64,000 nucleotides of DNA from Nitrospirota bacterium (GCA_016214845.1 JACRMS010000039.1:1-64000), one strand, 5' to 3'; counted from the first letter of the stretch, positions 46,954-56,566 are shown. Translations and numbers: made by a program. Notes: generated by a model from the letters alone, not told the origin.

Positions 46954-46982
46954 ATTATACATCATAAGACATGATGCCTCAA
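46954..46982 (-). promoter_or_regulatory. Sigma-70-type promoter of the short glnA with dyad in its spacer
   Basis: On the minus strand TTGAGG and a perfect TATAAT are exactly 17 bp apart, about 60 bp before the start codon. The spacer is an inverted repeat, CATCAT-N5-ATGATG, a good position for a repressor that blocks polymerase or a regulator that bends the promoter. Confidence 0.7.
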
Positions 46983-47013
46983 TAAGTTTTACAGGCGGGT
47001 GTGTGACGGGTTG

Positions 47014-47481
47014 TTAATTTCCATAACGGACAGTAATGCCTTTTAAAAAATTCCTGAGAAACTGGTCCCCGCATTCCTTGTAATTCCTGTGCCCCTGCTT
47101 CCTGAACAGCGCGGTCAGTTCATGTCCTGAAATATTGACCCCGGCCAGTTTCAATATCCCGATCATATCGTCCTCTTTCAATTCCAGCGCTATCCTCAGT
47201 TTTTTCAGGATGGCATTGTTTGTTAAAGGTGAGTCCGGTTTCTTCGCCTGGACCGGCGCGGTTTCTTTCCTGCCTCTTCTATGAATAATCAGCCCGTCTA
47301 AAAAATTTTCCATGACCTTATCACTGCAATCAACATAACCTGCGTCGAATTCCTTTTTAAGAAGAGCGGTCAAACCGGATTGATCAATTTCAAGCCCGGC
47401 CAGTTTGAATATCCCGATCATCTCTGAATCGTTAATATCCAGAGCATACCGGAGCCTTCGTAATATGTCGTTGTTGGTCAT
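47014..47481 (-). CDS. DUF1456 family protein (YehS-like)
   Basis: 155 residues made of two copies of a 65-residue unit: TNNDILRRLRYALDINDSEM and, later, LTNNAILKKLRIALELKEDD, each followed by a Leu-rich helix and a short Cys-containing tail. This duplicated layout is that of the DUF1456/YehS family, of unknown function and probably nucleic-acid or protein binding. It lies between glnA and an aminotransferase gene on the same strand. Confidence 0.88.
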   Translation of the reverse strand: MTNNDILRRLRYALDINDSEMIGIFKLAGLEIDQSGLTALLKKEFDAGYVDCSDKVMENFLDGLIIHRRGRKETAPVQAKKPDSPLTNNAILKKLRIALELKEDDMIGILKLAGVNISGHELTALFRKQGHRNYKECGDQFLRNFLKGITVRYGN

Positions 47482-47504
47482 TATGGATTATCCGGAAGCA
47501 ACGT

Positions 47505-48680
47505 TCACAGTATCCGTTTGATCCTGGCGAAGGCCTCTTCTATGATCTCCGGCTCGGGCAGGAACGTGGTCCTGAAGTACACTCCATCCTCCTGCCTGCC
47601 GAAGCCTGAACCGGGGACGAAGACGACTCCTTCTTTAAGCGCGGCGCGCACGAATTCTATGTCCTTCTTCCATTTCTTCGTTTCTATTTTTATGAACGCG
47701 TAGAACGCGCCTTTGGGAACAGGGAATGAGAGCGGCAGTTTCCCGGCCATCTTCACGAACGTGTCTCTCCTTTCAAGGAGCTTCTTCTTTATGTCAGCGA
47801 TATACTGAGGGTATGAGGGGTCCGCTATTGCCGCGGCAGCAGCCTTCTGGTATTCCCAGTTCACGGAGAGGCGCTGGTTGCACAACAGGAAAAAGGCATT
47901 CTTGACCTCTGACCACTTTTCGCCGTGGAAGGCTACCCATCCTATCCTTGCTCCTGTATAGCTGAAGTCCTTGGAAAGCGAGCTTCCGTATATAAACGGT
48001 ATCTTGTCCCTCGCTATCTTTCTGAAGTCTATCAGTTTGCCCTCTAATATGAGCTGATCATATGAGCCGTCATAGAATATGGGGACGTCGTACTCGGCGC
48101 AGAGCTTCACAACCTCCGCGAGGTTCTTTTCGGAATAGACAGAGCCCAGCGGATTATTAGGATTTATAATCACCATGGCTTTTGCGCCTTCGATCTTCTT
48201 TGCGAGGTTTACTACGTCTATCTGGCCGTCCGCGTCATGCCTGTAGAAGACGCTGTCGCCCTCGAACTGTTTTGCCTTGCTTAAGTAGAGCGGGTATACC
48301 GGGTTGGGCAGGAGCACCTTCTCCCCGAACCCTATGAACGAATGGAAGAAGAAGTCTATGCCCTCGGTGAGGCCTGCTACTGCAAACACGTCCTCAGGCC
48401 TGCACTTCTCGATCTTCGCCACGGTCTTTCTGAACTCCTCGTCACCTTCGGAAGGCGCGTAGCCTTTCCAGTTTTCATCTAACGCGCTTTTCACACGGTC
48501 AGCTATGACCTTGAACGGCTGAAAGCCGTACTGAGGCGGATCTCCGATGTTGAGGTAGATCATCTTCTTGCCCTTTGCCTCTTCGCGCTTGGCCTCCATA
48601 ACTATGTCTCTTATGGGGTAACTAACAACGTTCATTCTTTCCGTGGGCCTGTAAGGCAACTGCCGTCTTAGGTGTATCAT
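47505..48680 (-). CDS. Class I/II PLP-dependent aminotransferase
   Basis: 391 residues, fold type I. Conserved stretches: YLNIGDPPQYGF near the N-terminus, the Asn-Pro motif INPNNPLGSVYSE, and the PLP lysine in GSSLSKDFSYTGARIGW. It most resembles alanine/aspartate-type aminotransferases of archaea and anaerobes, so an alanine- or glutamate-linked role fits the nitrogen context, but the substrate cannot be told from sequence. It is 24 bp upstream of the DUF1456 gene on the same strand. Confidence 0.9.
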   Translation of the reverse strand: MIHLRRQLPYRPTERMNVVSYPIRDIVMEAKREEAKGKKMIYLNIGDPPQYGFQPFKVIADRVKSALDENWKGYAPSEGDEEFRKTVAKIEKCRPEDVFAVAGLTEGIDFFFHSFIGFGEKVLLPNPVYPLYLSKAKQFEGDSVFYRHDADGQIDVVNLAKKIEGAKAMVIINPNNPLGSVYSEKNLAEVVKLCAEYDVPIFYDGSYDQLILEGKLIDFRKIARDKIPFIYGSSLSKDFSYTGARIGWVAFHGEKWSEVKNAFFLLCNQRLSVNWEYQKAAAAAIADPSYPQYIADIKKKLLERRDTFVKMAGKLPLSFPVPKGAFYAFIKIETKKWKKDIEFVRAALKEGVVFVPGSGFGRQEDGVYFRTTFLPEPEIIEEAFARIKRIL

Positions 48681-48707
48681 GTCATCATCCTTTTTAAATC
48701 GAAATAT

Positions 48708-48725
48708 AAAATATCATACGCCACG
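48708..48725 (+). repeat. 18-bp direct repeat A, left copy
   Basis: aaaatatcatacgccacg occurs here and again at 50056-50073 in the same orientation. The two copies enclose a 1.3-kb segment with two genes of unknown function. Confidence 0.6.
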
Positions 48726-48762
48726 GTAAAGCAAAAGGGCAACCTCTAAAGAGCATCATTCT

Positions 48763-49104
48763 CTATCTGTGATTTAGATAGCGCTCACGCAAGGACCTGA
48801 ATCTGAACACAAGCCCTGAACAGATCGTAAATGCCGCCACCCCTCCGAGAATGAGCGAGAGCCTGATCCACGGCGCGCCTTCTGCCTGACGCATATTTAC
48901 AAGAGCGATAAGAGTCCTGACCCACTCGATGCCTCCGAGGACAAGCGCTGTCTGAATTAATCGCGGGACCCATGAGCGGCGTATAAATAAAATAAAAAGA
49001 AACGCCGCGACAAGCAAGATCAATATAATGTTCTGCGCCCTGAAGAAATGCGCGCCAAGTAGAAGTAAGCTTAGTATCACGGGTAAGAGTTTAAAGAGAT
49101 TCAT
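48763..49104 (-). CDS. Small membrane protein of unknown function
   Basis: 113 residues with four hydrophobic segments (about 4-20, 25-42, 52-68, 82-100) and a basic C-terminus (RFRSLRERYLNHR), which by the positive-inside rule places it in the cytoplasm. The sequence around its start (gagattcattgggat) is repeated about 0.9 kb away near 49975. No family recognised. Confidence 0.6.
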   Translation of the reverse strand: MNLFKLLPVILSLLLLGAHFFRAQNIILILLVAAFLFILFIRRSWVPRLIQTALVLGGIEWVRTLIALVNMRQAEGAPWIRLSLILGGVAAFTICSGLVFRFRSLRERYLNHR

Positions 49105-49128
49105 TGGGATCCCTATTTTCCAATACTG

Positions 49129-49905
49129 TTACTCTAAAATAATTACTTTCGTTTCAGGGAAGTATTCTGGAAACCATTCTTTTCTACCACCTACAATTAA
49201 TATTCCATCTTTAAAACTTATTTCTCCATCATATCTATCACCTAATGACACCTGGCCTATACCTTTTATAAGAATTCTATCTCTTCTTTCGGAAATATTT
49301 GAGAAATCTACAAAAGAATCGATTTGAAAAACAACGAAAACAACATTGTAGAATGTGCCCGTTCCACCACCATTTTCAATAGTTAGTAAAGACTGTATTC
49401 CAGAAGGAGAAGCACCAATATATTTATAACCGAACATCATCATGTCTTCCACATTTTTTGAAATGACCCATTTTTCATTATTCAAGATCTTTGTTGTTAC
49501 GGGATCTTTATATTTGTTACTTTTCATTGCTGCACTGATATCTATAGCAACGATATCAGAAGCTGAATCTGACAACCATCCTGAAAGTTGTTCTATAATC
49601 TTTGGGTGAATAAAAGGCTCAGCATTAAAAGAGGTTCGAAGAAAGGGAGTAATTCGATTAATTGGCTCCTCAGATGCGTTTAAACTCAAAGCCACTTTTG
49701 GCGATAGTTTGAGATCGTGATTCTCCCGTTCCAATTTTGCAATGTGTGTTTTTAAATCAATTAAATAATGAGCTTGGAAAAATTTAGCTAACCTAAATCC
49801 GATATAGAATGTAGTTACAAGAACACTTGATACAATTCCTATTAAAGTAATAATCGTACTTAACTGTGATTCCGCAATGATTTTCCATATTTCAGATAAT
49901 GTCAT
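49129..49905 (-). CDS. A/T-rich orphan gene encoding a membrane-anchored protein
   Basis: 258 residues, no recognised family. One membrane helix (about 17-36; LIGIVSSVLVTTFYIGF) is followed by a short coiled coil (LKTHIAKLERENHDL) and a soluble part with GSGTGTFYNVV-like turns and a final beta region. Base composition is clearly richer in A and T than the neighbours, and related sequence stretches (49080-49135 and 49959-50008) flank the gene, so it looks acquired. Confidence 0.6.
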   Translation of the reverse strand: MTLSEIWKIIAESQLSTIITLIGIVSSVLVTTFYIGFRLAKFFQAHYLIDLKTHIAKLERENHDLKLSPKVALSLNASEEPINRITPFLRTSFNAEPFIHPKIIEQLSGWLSDSASDIVAIDISAAMKSNKYKDPVTTKILNNEKWVISKNVEDMMMFGYKYIGASPSGIQSLLTIENGGGTGTFYNVVFVVFQIDSFVDFSNISERRDRILIKGIGQVSLGDRYDGEISFKDGILIVGGRKEWFPEYFPETKVIILE

Positions 49906-49958
49906 TTGCCTTAAATGATTCTTTACAGTTTATTTAATATTATCTTCTCTTACTTAAT

Positions 49959-50008
49959 GGGTAAGACTTATTTGAGAGTATTCATTGGGATTCATTTATT
50001 GTTACTCA
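49959..50008 (+). repeat. Repeat B, right copy
   Basis: gggtaagac...gagagtattcattgggatt...tgttactc resembles 49080-49135 (gggtaagag...gagattcattgggat...tgttactc) in the same orientation. The pair encloses the A/T-rich orphan gene. Confidence 0.55.
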
Positions 50009-50198
50009 ATCATCCGCTGCTTTCCGACTACCCCACTCTCTCTCGTCATAATTAAAAAATATCATACGCCACGATGGTGCAAAAGCACAACAGATTTTTA
50101 GGCGCCATAATCAGAAGTTCAGAAGATCACGTCATTCCCGGCTTTCAGTAATTCTCCTGTTTTGATAGAATAATCTAAATCACATCGAGGAGGTGACG

Positions 50199-50408
50199 AT
50201 GGAAAAAGAGATTATCTTTATTGTAGAGGAATCGCCTGAAGGCGGATTCGAGGCAAGGGCACTTGGGCATTCGATTTTCACGGAAGGAGATACTTACGAA
50301 GAACTGAAACGAATGGTCCAGGACGCAGTAATCTGTCACTTTGAAGAAGCCGAGAGGCCGAAAATCATCAGGTTGCATATGGTCAAAGATGAACTCCTCA
50401 CTGTATGA
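50199..50408 (+). CDS. HicB-like antitoxin
   Basis: 69 residues with the HicB N-terminal pattern: IIFIVEESPEGGFEARALG, then TEGDTYEELKRMVQDAV. This fold resembles a degenerate RNase H and neutralises HicA. GAGGAGG, five bases before ATG 50199, sets the start. No C-terminal DNA-binding domain is present, as in the shorter HicB type. It overlaps hicA by an ATGA junction. Confidence 0.87.
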   Translation: MEKEIIFIVEESPEGGFEARALGHSIFTEGDTYEELKRMVQDAVICHFEEAERPKIIRLHMVKDELLTV

Positions 50409-50653
50409 AGCTACCACGAAACATCGGGGGAGATGAGTTAATCAAACGGTTGGCTGAATACGGCTATAAACAGACCCGCCAAACAGGCAGTCATGCACGG
50501 CTAACATCATCACTCAAAGGCACAGAACATCACGTTACCATTCCGAAGCATAATCCTCTTAAGGTTGGCACTCTGAATTCTATCATCACTTCTGTTGCAG
50601 AATATCTTAAAAAAGAAAAACAGCAGGTGATTAAGGAACTTTTCAAGGACTGA
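50405..50653 (+). CDS. HicA-like toxin (mRNA interferase)
   Basis: 82 residues, with a double-stranded-RNA-binding-like fold. The family features are visible: ELIKRLAEYGYKQTRQTGSHARL with the catalytic His, the second strand HHVTIPKHNPLKVGTLNSI, and a C-terminal helix. HicA cleaves mRNA. Gene order antitoxin-toxin is the less common one for hicBA. It ends 41 bp before the convergent glnE stop. Confidence 0.9.
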   Translation: MKLPRNIGGDELIKRLAEYGYKQTRQTGSHARLTSSLKGTEHHVTIPKHNPLKVGTLNSIITSVAEYLKKEKQQVIKELFKD

Positions 50654-50693
50654 AAGTTTTTCATGAGGAGTGTTTGAAAATGGTGAAGCAAAG

Positions 50694-53525
50694 CTACCCC
50701 GCCCCTACTACCTCCAAAACATTCGACCTCAATCCCTTTAGATATTTTACAAACTCTTCCTTGTTTTTATGCCCCATAAAAATTCCAGCCAGTTCCGTGA
50801 AATCAGAATCTTTGACAATCACGTGTTCTTCATTTAATCTCATAAGGGTCTCAAGCGTCCTCAGGTATTCATAGGCGTCTAAGAGGGCCCTACCGTTTTC
50901 AGGACGAAGGATACCCTTCTTCGCAAGACGTCTTATTGCGGATGCCGTATCCTGCACAAGTATTTCCGGAGACCCAGTCGCATTATTGAGTTGCAGCCAC
51001 TGGACAAAAAATTCTATCTCCTCTATTCCGCCCGGCCCGAGTTTAACATCCACTCCCTGCGGCTCGTGCGACAGCTCTTTCATTATCCTCTCGCGCATCG
51101 ACTTTATATCTTCTCTCTTCAACTCCACTCCTCTTTTCAAAATAACTTCCTTCGCCATTTCAGCAAACGATCTTGCAATATCCATGTCTCCGGCTATCGG
51201 CCTCACTTTAAGAAGAGCCTGGATCTCCCACGGGTGAGCGTTTTTGAGATAGTAATTCCTGTAACCTTCCAGGTTGTTTATAAGCGCGCCTTTGATGCCG
51301 TCGGGCCTCAGCCTCATGTCCACGTTGTAGATAATGCCCTTGTCCGTGTACGCAGTTAAAGTCTTCAATATCTTTTCAGCTGTTTTTAATTCATCGGGGC
51401 TTTCAGAGAGAAAAATGATATCGAGGTCGGAACCGAACGTCATCTCCCTGCTGCCGAGCTTTCCCATGCCGAGCACTGCGAAGCCTGCCTTCTGACTTCT
51501 GCCTTCTGACTTCTGTCTTCTGTTTTCTGTCTTCTGACAATTCTCCACGATAATTCCGATTACCGCCTCCGCGAGATGAGACAGGCATCTTACAAGATGA
51601 TTAACCTTCATGACGTGCATGAGGAAGAAACTGCCGAGGCGGATTTCTTCGACATTTTTGTATTCGGCAATGCCTGTCTCGAAATTTTCGCCGGGTATGC
51701 TTTTTTTCAGTTCCTCCCTTGTTTTGCTGAGCGTCTTTCTTATGATGTTCCCCTCAAGGAGCAGGTCAAGGTAGCGCGTGTTGCTTAAAAATATTCGCGT
51801 GAGGTTCGTGCTCAGGGAAAATATTTTAATGATGCCGTCCTGCAATTCCTTCCTCTCGGTAAAGCCTGTAAGATACGTCTCTTTGATACCCATTACCGTA
51901 AAAAAGCTGACAAGCCCTTTCAGCGCCCTGTCCGGGCTTTCAGAATTCAGCGCCTTTTCAATGAGCAGCGGGATGACCTTTCTCATCACCGTGCGTTCAC
52001 GCTGTGTCTTGAAGAATTCAAACTGCTCCCGCATTCCCTTGAGATTCATCAAACCGGCTGGAGGGTTTTTAATGCCCCTGAAAGAGAGATATTCCGAAAG
52101 CTCATCGTCGCTGAGGTCTCCTTCAAGCAATGAAAGCGCCTCGGCATGAACGTCTTCCTCCGTGCCAAGCAGGGAGTTGTACATATTCCTGATCTTCATT
52201 CTCCTCATCCGCAAGTCAGAAAGAAATCTGTCAGTGGAGGTGAAACCTGATTTTATCGCGAGGGATTTTAAATCATCTTCTGATGACGGTAGGGAATGCG
52301 TTTGCAGGTCGTCTTTCATCTGAAGGAGATGCTCAACGCGCCTGAGGTGTAGATAGTTTTCACGGAGCGTGACAAGTTCTTCTTCAGGCACCATCCCAAG
52401 CCATCTCAGCGATTGTATCGCGTTTAAAAACCTGTGCGTCCTGAGGCCGCCGTGTTCAGGGCCATAGATAAGCTGAAAGGTCTGAATAAAAAATTCCGCC
52501 TCTCTAATCCCCCCGTAGCCGCGCTTTATGTCATCCCTTGAAAAGGAGGAATCTATTTTTTTCTTAAGGGCCTTTATCTCTTCTATCCCGGAATAATCCA
52601 TTGTCTTCTTCCAGACGAACGGTCCTATTGTTTCCATAAACGCCTTGCCGAGCCGCATATTTCCCGCCACGGGACGCGCCCTTATAAGCGCCATGCGCTC
52701 CCACGTGCGCCCCCATGCTTCATAGTATGTTTTGTATGAACTGAGCGGGAGCGCCACCTCGCCTTTTTCTCCCTGGGGCCTCAGCCTCAGATCAACCCTG
52801 TAAACGATCCCGTCCTCGGTATTCCTTGAGAGTATCTTGTTAAAGAGTTCCATGACCTTAAAATAAAATTCGCTGCTGCTTATCCTGTTCATCAGAACGC
52901 CTGAAGGACTCACTGTGCCTGAAGTCTGGCCTTCTTCTCCGGCATAGACGGCGATAAGATCAACGTCGGAGCTGTAATTAAGCTCCTCGCCTCCAAGTTT
53001 ACCGAGGGCAATAAGCGCAAGCCCATCGTCAGACGGCCCTCCGAAATGCCGGGAATTAATTTTCAAAGAACAGTCAAGCGCGAAATCAATGACAAACTCG
53101 GCAAGGCAGGTAAGCTCATCCATCGAGGAAAGAGTGTCCGTCTCGCCCGTGATATCTCTTAAGGTAATTCTAAGCAGCTGACTTTTCTTAAACAGCCTGA
53201 GCCTCTTTAATATATCGCTTAAGTCCAGCTCTTCAGCCAATGCGAGTCCGGTCTTGCCCTTTACGCTTAGAAACTTTTTTGTAACAGGCGTCTTCAGCTC
53301 TTTTAACGCGGCAAAAAGTTCGTCAGGATTTGATATGCAGTAATTCGAAAGGAACTGGCTTGCGGCAAAGAGTTTCGCGACATCCTTCAGATAAGGCAGA
53401 AAGCGTTCTCTCCCCGATGACGCTTCCATAAGCCTGTGCAGGTTTGTCCCGGCCCTCTTCGGATCGGAAGCGGACCGGCAGGCATCTGTTATATTTTTAT
53501 GTATTTCTTTTTCAGAAGGCATCAT
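50694..53525 (-). CDS. glnE: Glutamine synthetase adenylyltransferase/deadenylase
   Basis: 943-residue bifunctional enzyme: it adds or removes AMP on glutamine synthetase according to PII state. Two nucleotidyltransferase halves are visible: the N-terminal deadenylase core with LGKLGGEELNYSSDVDLIAV, and the C-terminal adenylylase core with GMGKLGSREMTFGSDLDIIF. Each is followed by a helical GlnD-type linker. Between the halves, NCQKTENRRQKSEGRSQKAG is encoded by repeat words (51486-51538) where homologues vary. Its target is most likely the long glnA at 55128. Confidence 0.95.
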   Translation of the reverse strand: MMPSEKEIHKNITDACRSASDPKRAGTNLHRLMEASSGRERFLPYLKDVAKLFAASQFLSNYCISNPDELFAALKELKTPVTKKFLSVKGKTGLALAEELDLSDILKRLRLFKKSQLLRITLRDITGETDTLSSMDELTCLAEFVIDFALDCSLKINSRHFGGPSDDGLALIALGKLGGEELNYSSDVDLIAVYAGEEGQTSGTVSPSGVLMNRISSSEFYFKVMELFNKILSRNTEDGIVYRVDLRLRPQGEKGEVALPLSSYKTYYEAWGRTWERMALIRARPVAGNMRLGKAFMETIGPFVWKKTMDYSGIEEIKALKKKIDSSFSRDDIKRGYGGIREAEFFIQTFQLIYGPEHGGLRTHRFLNAIQSLRWLGMVPEEELVTLRENYLHLRRVEHLLQMKDDLQTHSLPSSEDDLKSLAIKSGFTSTDRFLSDLRMRRMKIRNMYNSLLGTEEDVHAEALSLLEGDLSDDELSEYLSFRGIKNPPAGLMNLKGMREQFEFFKTQRERTVMRKVIPLLIEKALNSESPDRALKGLVSFFTVMGIKETYLTGFTERKELQDGIIKIFSLSTNLTRIFLSNTRYLDLLLEGNIIRKTLSKTREELKKSIPGENFETGIAEYKNVEEIRLGSFFLMHVMKVNHLVRCLSHLAEAVIGIIVENCQKTENRRQKSEGRSQKAGFAVLGMGKLGSREMTFGSDLDIIFLSESPDELKTAEKILKTLTAYTDKGIIYNVDMRLRPDGIKGALINNLEGYRNYYLKNAHPWEIQALLKVRPIAGDMDIARSFAEMAKEVILKRGVELKREDIKSMRERIMKELSHEPQGVDVKLGPGGIEEIEFFVQWLQLNNATGSPEILVQDTASAIRRLAKKGILRPENGRALLDAYEYLRTLETLMRLNEEHVIVKDSDFTELAGIFMGHKNKEEFVKYLKGLRSNVLEVVGAG
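51486..51538. repeat. CAGAAGACAG-family repeat inside glnE
   Basis: The + strand shows ttctgacttctgccttctga words; the coding strand gives QKTENRRQKSEGRSQK. In frame, just before the second catalytic core. Confidence 0.8.
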
Positions 53526-53534
53526 ATTTATTTA

Positions 53535-54132
<598 letters not shown>

Positions 54133-54245
54133 TATTCTGTTTTGCAGGAAAATCCATACACCTTTGTCTGCTTTTAAATGCACTAATCAGTGCCCCCCCT
54201 CATAACAAGCGTACACTTTCAAAGAGTTATTAAGATTGCCTTCGT

Positions 54246-54261
54246 TGGCATATTAGTTGCA
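54246..54261 (+). promoter_or_regulatory. Sigma-54-type promoter of the response regulator gene
   Basis: TGGCA (54246-54250) and TTGCA (54257-54261); the GG and GC pairs are 10 bp apart as required for -24/-12 elements. The upstream sequence tttcaaagagttatta is shared with the next such promoter at 54845. Confidence 0.75.
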
Positions 54262-54338
54262 ATTAAAAAGGGCAGTGCATCTACTCACATAACTTCCCTT
54301 GAAGTTACACGGGATGTCCGAGAGGAGGACCTACTGCA

Positions 54339-54707
54339 ATGGCAAGCGCAAAGATTTTGGTTGTTGAAGACGATTTTTTTACTGCTGTGGTATTTCGGCA
54401 ATTACTGGAGCTCTGGGGTTATGAGATATGCGAACAGGTGACCTCGGGGGAGGAAGCAATCGCAAGAGCTGAAAAAGAAAAACCGGACATTGTATTAATG
54501 GACATAAATCTGGACGGGGAGATAGACGGCATCGAGGCGGCCACAAAGATAAGAGTGCGTTTTGGCATCCCCATTATTTTCACGACTGCTTATTCAGACA
54601 ATGAAACAAAAGAAGCCGCAAGACTTGCTGATCCTGTCGGTTATTTTGTTAAGCCGTTGAACTTTAATGAATTGCGGACAATGCTTAATTCCATTGCCTG
54701 CAATTAA
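54339..54707 (+). CDS. Single-domain response regulator
   Basis: 122 residues: a receiver domain only. Acidic pocket ILVVEDD, phospho-acceptor Asp in VLMDINLDGEIDGIEA (near residue 53), and conserved Thr and Lys in IIFTTAYS and YFVKPLNF. With no output domain it would act by protein contact. GAGAGGAGGACC precedes the start. The sigma-54-type promoter 80 bp upstream and the neighbours (glnB, glnA) suggest nitrogen control. No kinase gene is adjacent. Confidence 0.92.
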   Translation: MASAKILVVEDDFFTAVVFRQLLELWGYEICEQVTSGEEAIARAEKEKPDIVLMDINLDGEIDGIEAATKIRVRFGIPIIFTTAYSDNETKEAARLADPVGYFVKPLNFNELRTMLNSIACN

Positions 54708-54844
54708 CAGGCGTGAGATATCAGGAAAATTTTTCCGTGATATGCAGGGAAAATCATACACCATTTCAGTTTTCATATGACGCAATTTGAGCTGCCTTTC
54801 ACAGCGTTTGTTCAATTTCAAGGAGTTATCAGGCGCGCTGTCAT

Positions 54845-54860
54845 TGGCACAATAGTTGCA
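54845..54860 (+). promoter_or_regulatory. Sigma-54-type promoter of the Cys-rich small protein
   Basis: TGGCAC (54845-54850) and TTGCA (54856-54860) match the -24/-12 consensus with correct spacing. About 45 bp of sequence upstream resembles the region before 54246, so the two promoters look duplicated. Confidence 0.8.
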
Positions 54861-54933
54861 CTTATATAAACACTATTTTCTGAAGCCCCGGGGATCCCAG
54901 GATCTTCAGGCGATCTTAACAGGAGAATCGGCT

Positions 54934-55095
54934 ATGAACTTACAAGAACTCAAAGAAGAAATCAAAAAAATATGCGTCAAATGCATAGAATGCGACCCTT
55001 GCTGCACGGGGAATATCCTGAAAAAGTGTATTGAGAATAACAGATTCACTCCTTTGACCGATGATCAGGTAGTGATCGGGACTCTTACCCAATAA
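54934..55095 (+). CDS. Small Cys-rich protein of unknown function under sigma-54-type control
   Basis: 53 residues; AGGAGAATCGGCT sets the start at ATG 54934. It holds six Cys in KICVKCIECDPCCTGNI and LKKC, a C-x2-C-x2-C-x2-CC-x8-C pattern that could bind an Fe-S cluster or zinc. Charged helices flank this. A strong sigma-54-type promoter lies 75 bp upstream and a terminator right after, so it is its own transcript. Location next to glnA and glnB suggests a role in nitrogen limitation or nitrogen fixation. No family recognised. Confidence 0.75.
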   Translation: MNLQELKEEIKKICVKCIECDPCCTGNILKKCIENNRFTPLTDDQVVIGTLTQ

Positions 55096-55097
55096 AT

Positions 55098-55120
55098 AAA
55101 GGGGGGGCAGCGCCCCCCTT
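55098..55120. terminator. Bidirectional terminator between the Cys-rich gene and glnA
   Basis: aaggggggg and gcccccctt form a strong G/C stem around a short loop between two convergent genes, with A-rich sequence before and a weak T-rich tail after. Confidence 0.7.
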
Positions 55121-55127
55121 CTGATTC

Positions 55128-56540
55128 TTAAATATCATAGTACAGGAAAAACTCGTACGGATGCGGCCTTAACCTCAGCGCGTCAACCTCATTTGTCCTC
55201 TTGTAGCTTATCCATTTTTCGATGGCGTCCTTTGTGAAGACATTGCCCTTCAACAGGTACTCATGGTCTTTTTCCAGATGATCAAGGGCTTCATCGAGGC
55301 TTCCGGGCATTGTAGGCACATTTGCCAGTTCCTCAGGTCCGAGATCGTAAATGTCCTTATCAAGAGGCTCTCCCGGATGGATCTTGTTTTCAATGCCGTC
55401 CAGTCCGGCCATCAACATAGCAGAGAATGCGAGATAGGTATTGCATGAAGGATCAGGGAATCTCACCTCGACCCTCTTCGCCTTCGGGCTTGCCGAATAA
55501 GTCGGTATCCTTACGGATGCGGAGCGGTTTCTCGCAGAGTATGCGAGATTAACAGGGGCCTCAAATCCCGGAGTCAATCTCTTGTAGGAATTTGTTGTAG
55601 GATTGGTAAGCGCCGCAAGCGACTTCGCGTGTTTCAGTACACCTCCAATGTAGAAGAGGGCCATCTCGCTCAAACCTGCATAGCCGTTGCCTGCGAACAG
55701 GGGCTTGCCGCCTTTCCATATGCTCTGGTGAACGTGCATACCTGAGCCGTTGTCTCCGAATAATGGCTTCGGCATGAATGTCGCTGTCTTGTTATGCCGC
55801 CTTGCAACATTTTTGATTATATATTTAAAGAGCATGTTCTTATCAGCCATGCTGACAAGGGAATCAAACCTCATGTCAATCTCAGCCTGTCCTGCGGTTG
55901 CAACCTCGTGGTGTTCTCTCTCAACATAGATACCGCACTTCAGCATCTCCATGACCATCTCGGTCCTGAGATTCACCTGGCTGTCTGTCGGCGGAACAGG
56001 GAAATATCCCTCTTTGTGTCTCGGTTTGTAGCCAAGGTTGGGGTTTTCTTCTCGTCCTGAATTCCAGATACCCTCAAAGGACTCAATGAAATAGTACCCG
56101 CTGTGGGAGTTCTGGTCGAACCTGATCCCGTCAAAAATAAAAAATTCCGCCTCAGGGCCGAAGTATGCCGTGTCGCCGACGCCTGTTGATTTGAGATAAG
56201 CCTCCGCCTTCTGCGCGATGTATCTCGGGTCCCTCGTGTAAAATTCCTTTGTGATAGGGTCCACAATGTTGCAAATTAAGCTGATCGTAGGATACTCCAT
56301 AAAAGGGTCCATGAAGGCTGTCTTCGGATCAGGTATTATCAGCATGTCCGATGTGTTTATCGCCTGCCATCCCCTGATGGAAGAGCCGTCAAACCCGAGG
56401 CCTTCCTCAAATATCTCCTCTTTTAATTCTGCTACAGGCACTGCAAAGTGCTGCCAGATGCCGGGGAAATCAAGGAACTTGAAGTTGGCCATCACGGCCT
56501 TGTTTTCCTGCGCCATCTTGATTACGTCTTTTGGTGTCAT
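55128..56540 (-). CDS. glnA: Glutamine synthetase, type I (beta-like, adenylylatable)
   Basis: 470 residues, the length of GSI-beta enzymes controlled by GlnE. Active-site stretches: [58 protein letters not shown] and [18 protein letters not shown]. The adenylylation loop reads [12 protein letters not shown], with Tyr in the place of the modified Tyr397 of enteric GlnA. GGAGGAAAC precedes the start. The two glnA genes differ in type, so they are probably used under different nitrogen conditions. Confidence 0.96.
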   Translation of the reverse strand: MTPKDVIKMAQENKAVMANFKFLDFPGIWQHFAVPVAELKEEIFEEGLGFDGSSIRGWQAINTSDMLIIPDPKTAFMDPFMEYPTISLICNIVDPITKEFYTRDPRYIAQKAEAYLKSTGVGDTAYFGPEAEFFIFDGIRFDQNSHSGYYFIESFEGIWNSGREENPNLGYKPRHKEGYFPVPPTDSQVNLRTEMVMEMLKCGIYVEREHHEVATAGQAEIDMRFDSLVSMADKNMLFKYIIKNVARRHNKTATFMPKPLFGDNGSGMHVHQSIWKGGKPLFAGNGYAGLSEMALFYIGGVLKHAKSLAALTNPTTNSYKRLTPGFEAPVNLAYSARNRSASVRIPTYSASPKAKRVEVRFPDPSCNTYLAFSAMLMAGLDGIENKIHPGEPLDKDIYDLGPEELANVPTMPGSLDEALDHLEKDHEYLLKGNVFTKDAIEKWISYKRTNEVDALRLRPHPYEFFLYYDI

Positions 56541-56566
56541 GTTTCCTCCTTTTTAAGTTTTAAGTT

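Noticed and set aside
54190-54441. 83-codon + strand frame over the sigma-54-type promoter
   Set aside because: It covers promoter DNA and overlaps the response regulator in another frame; no protein character.
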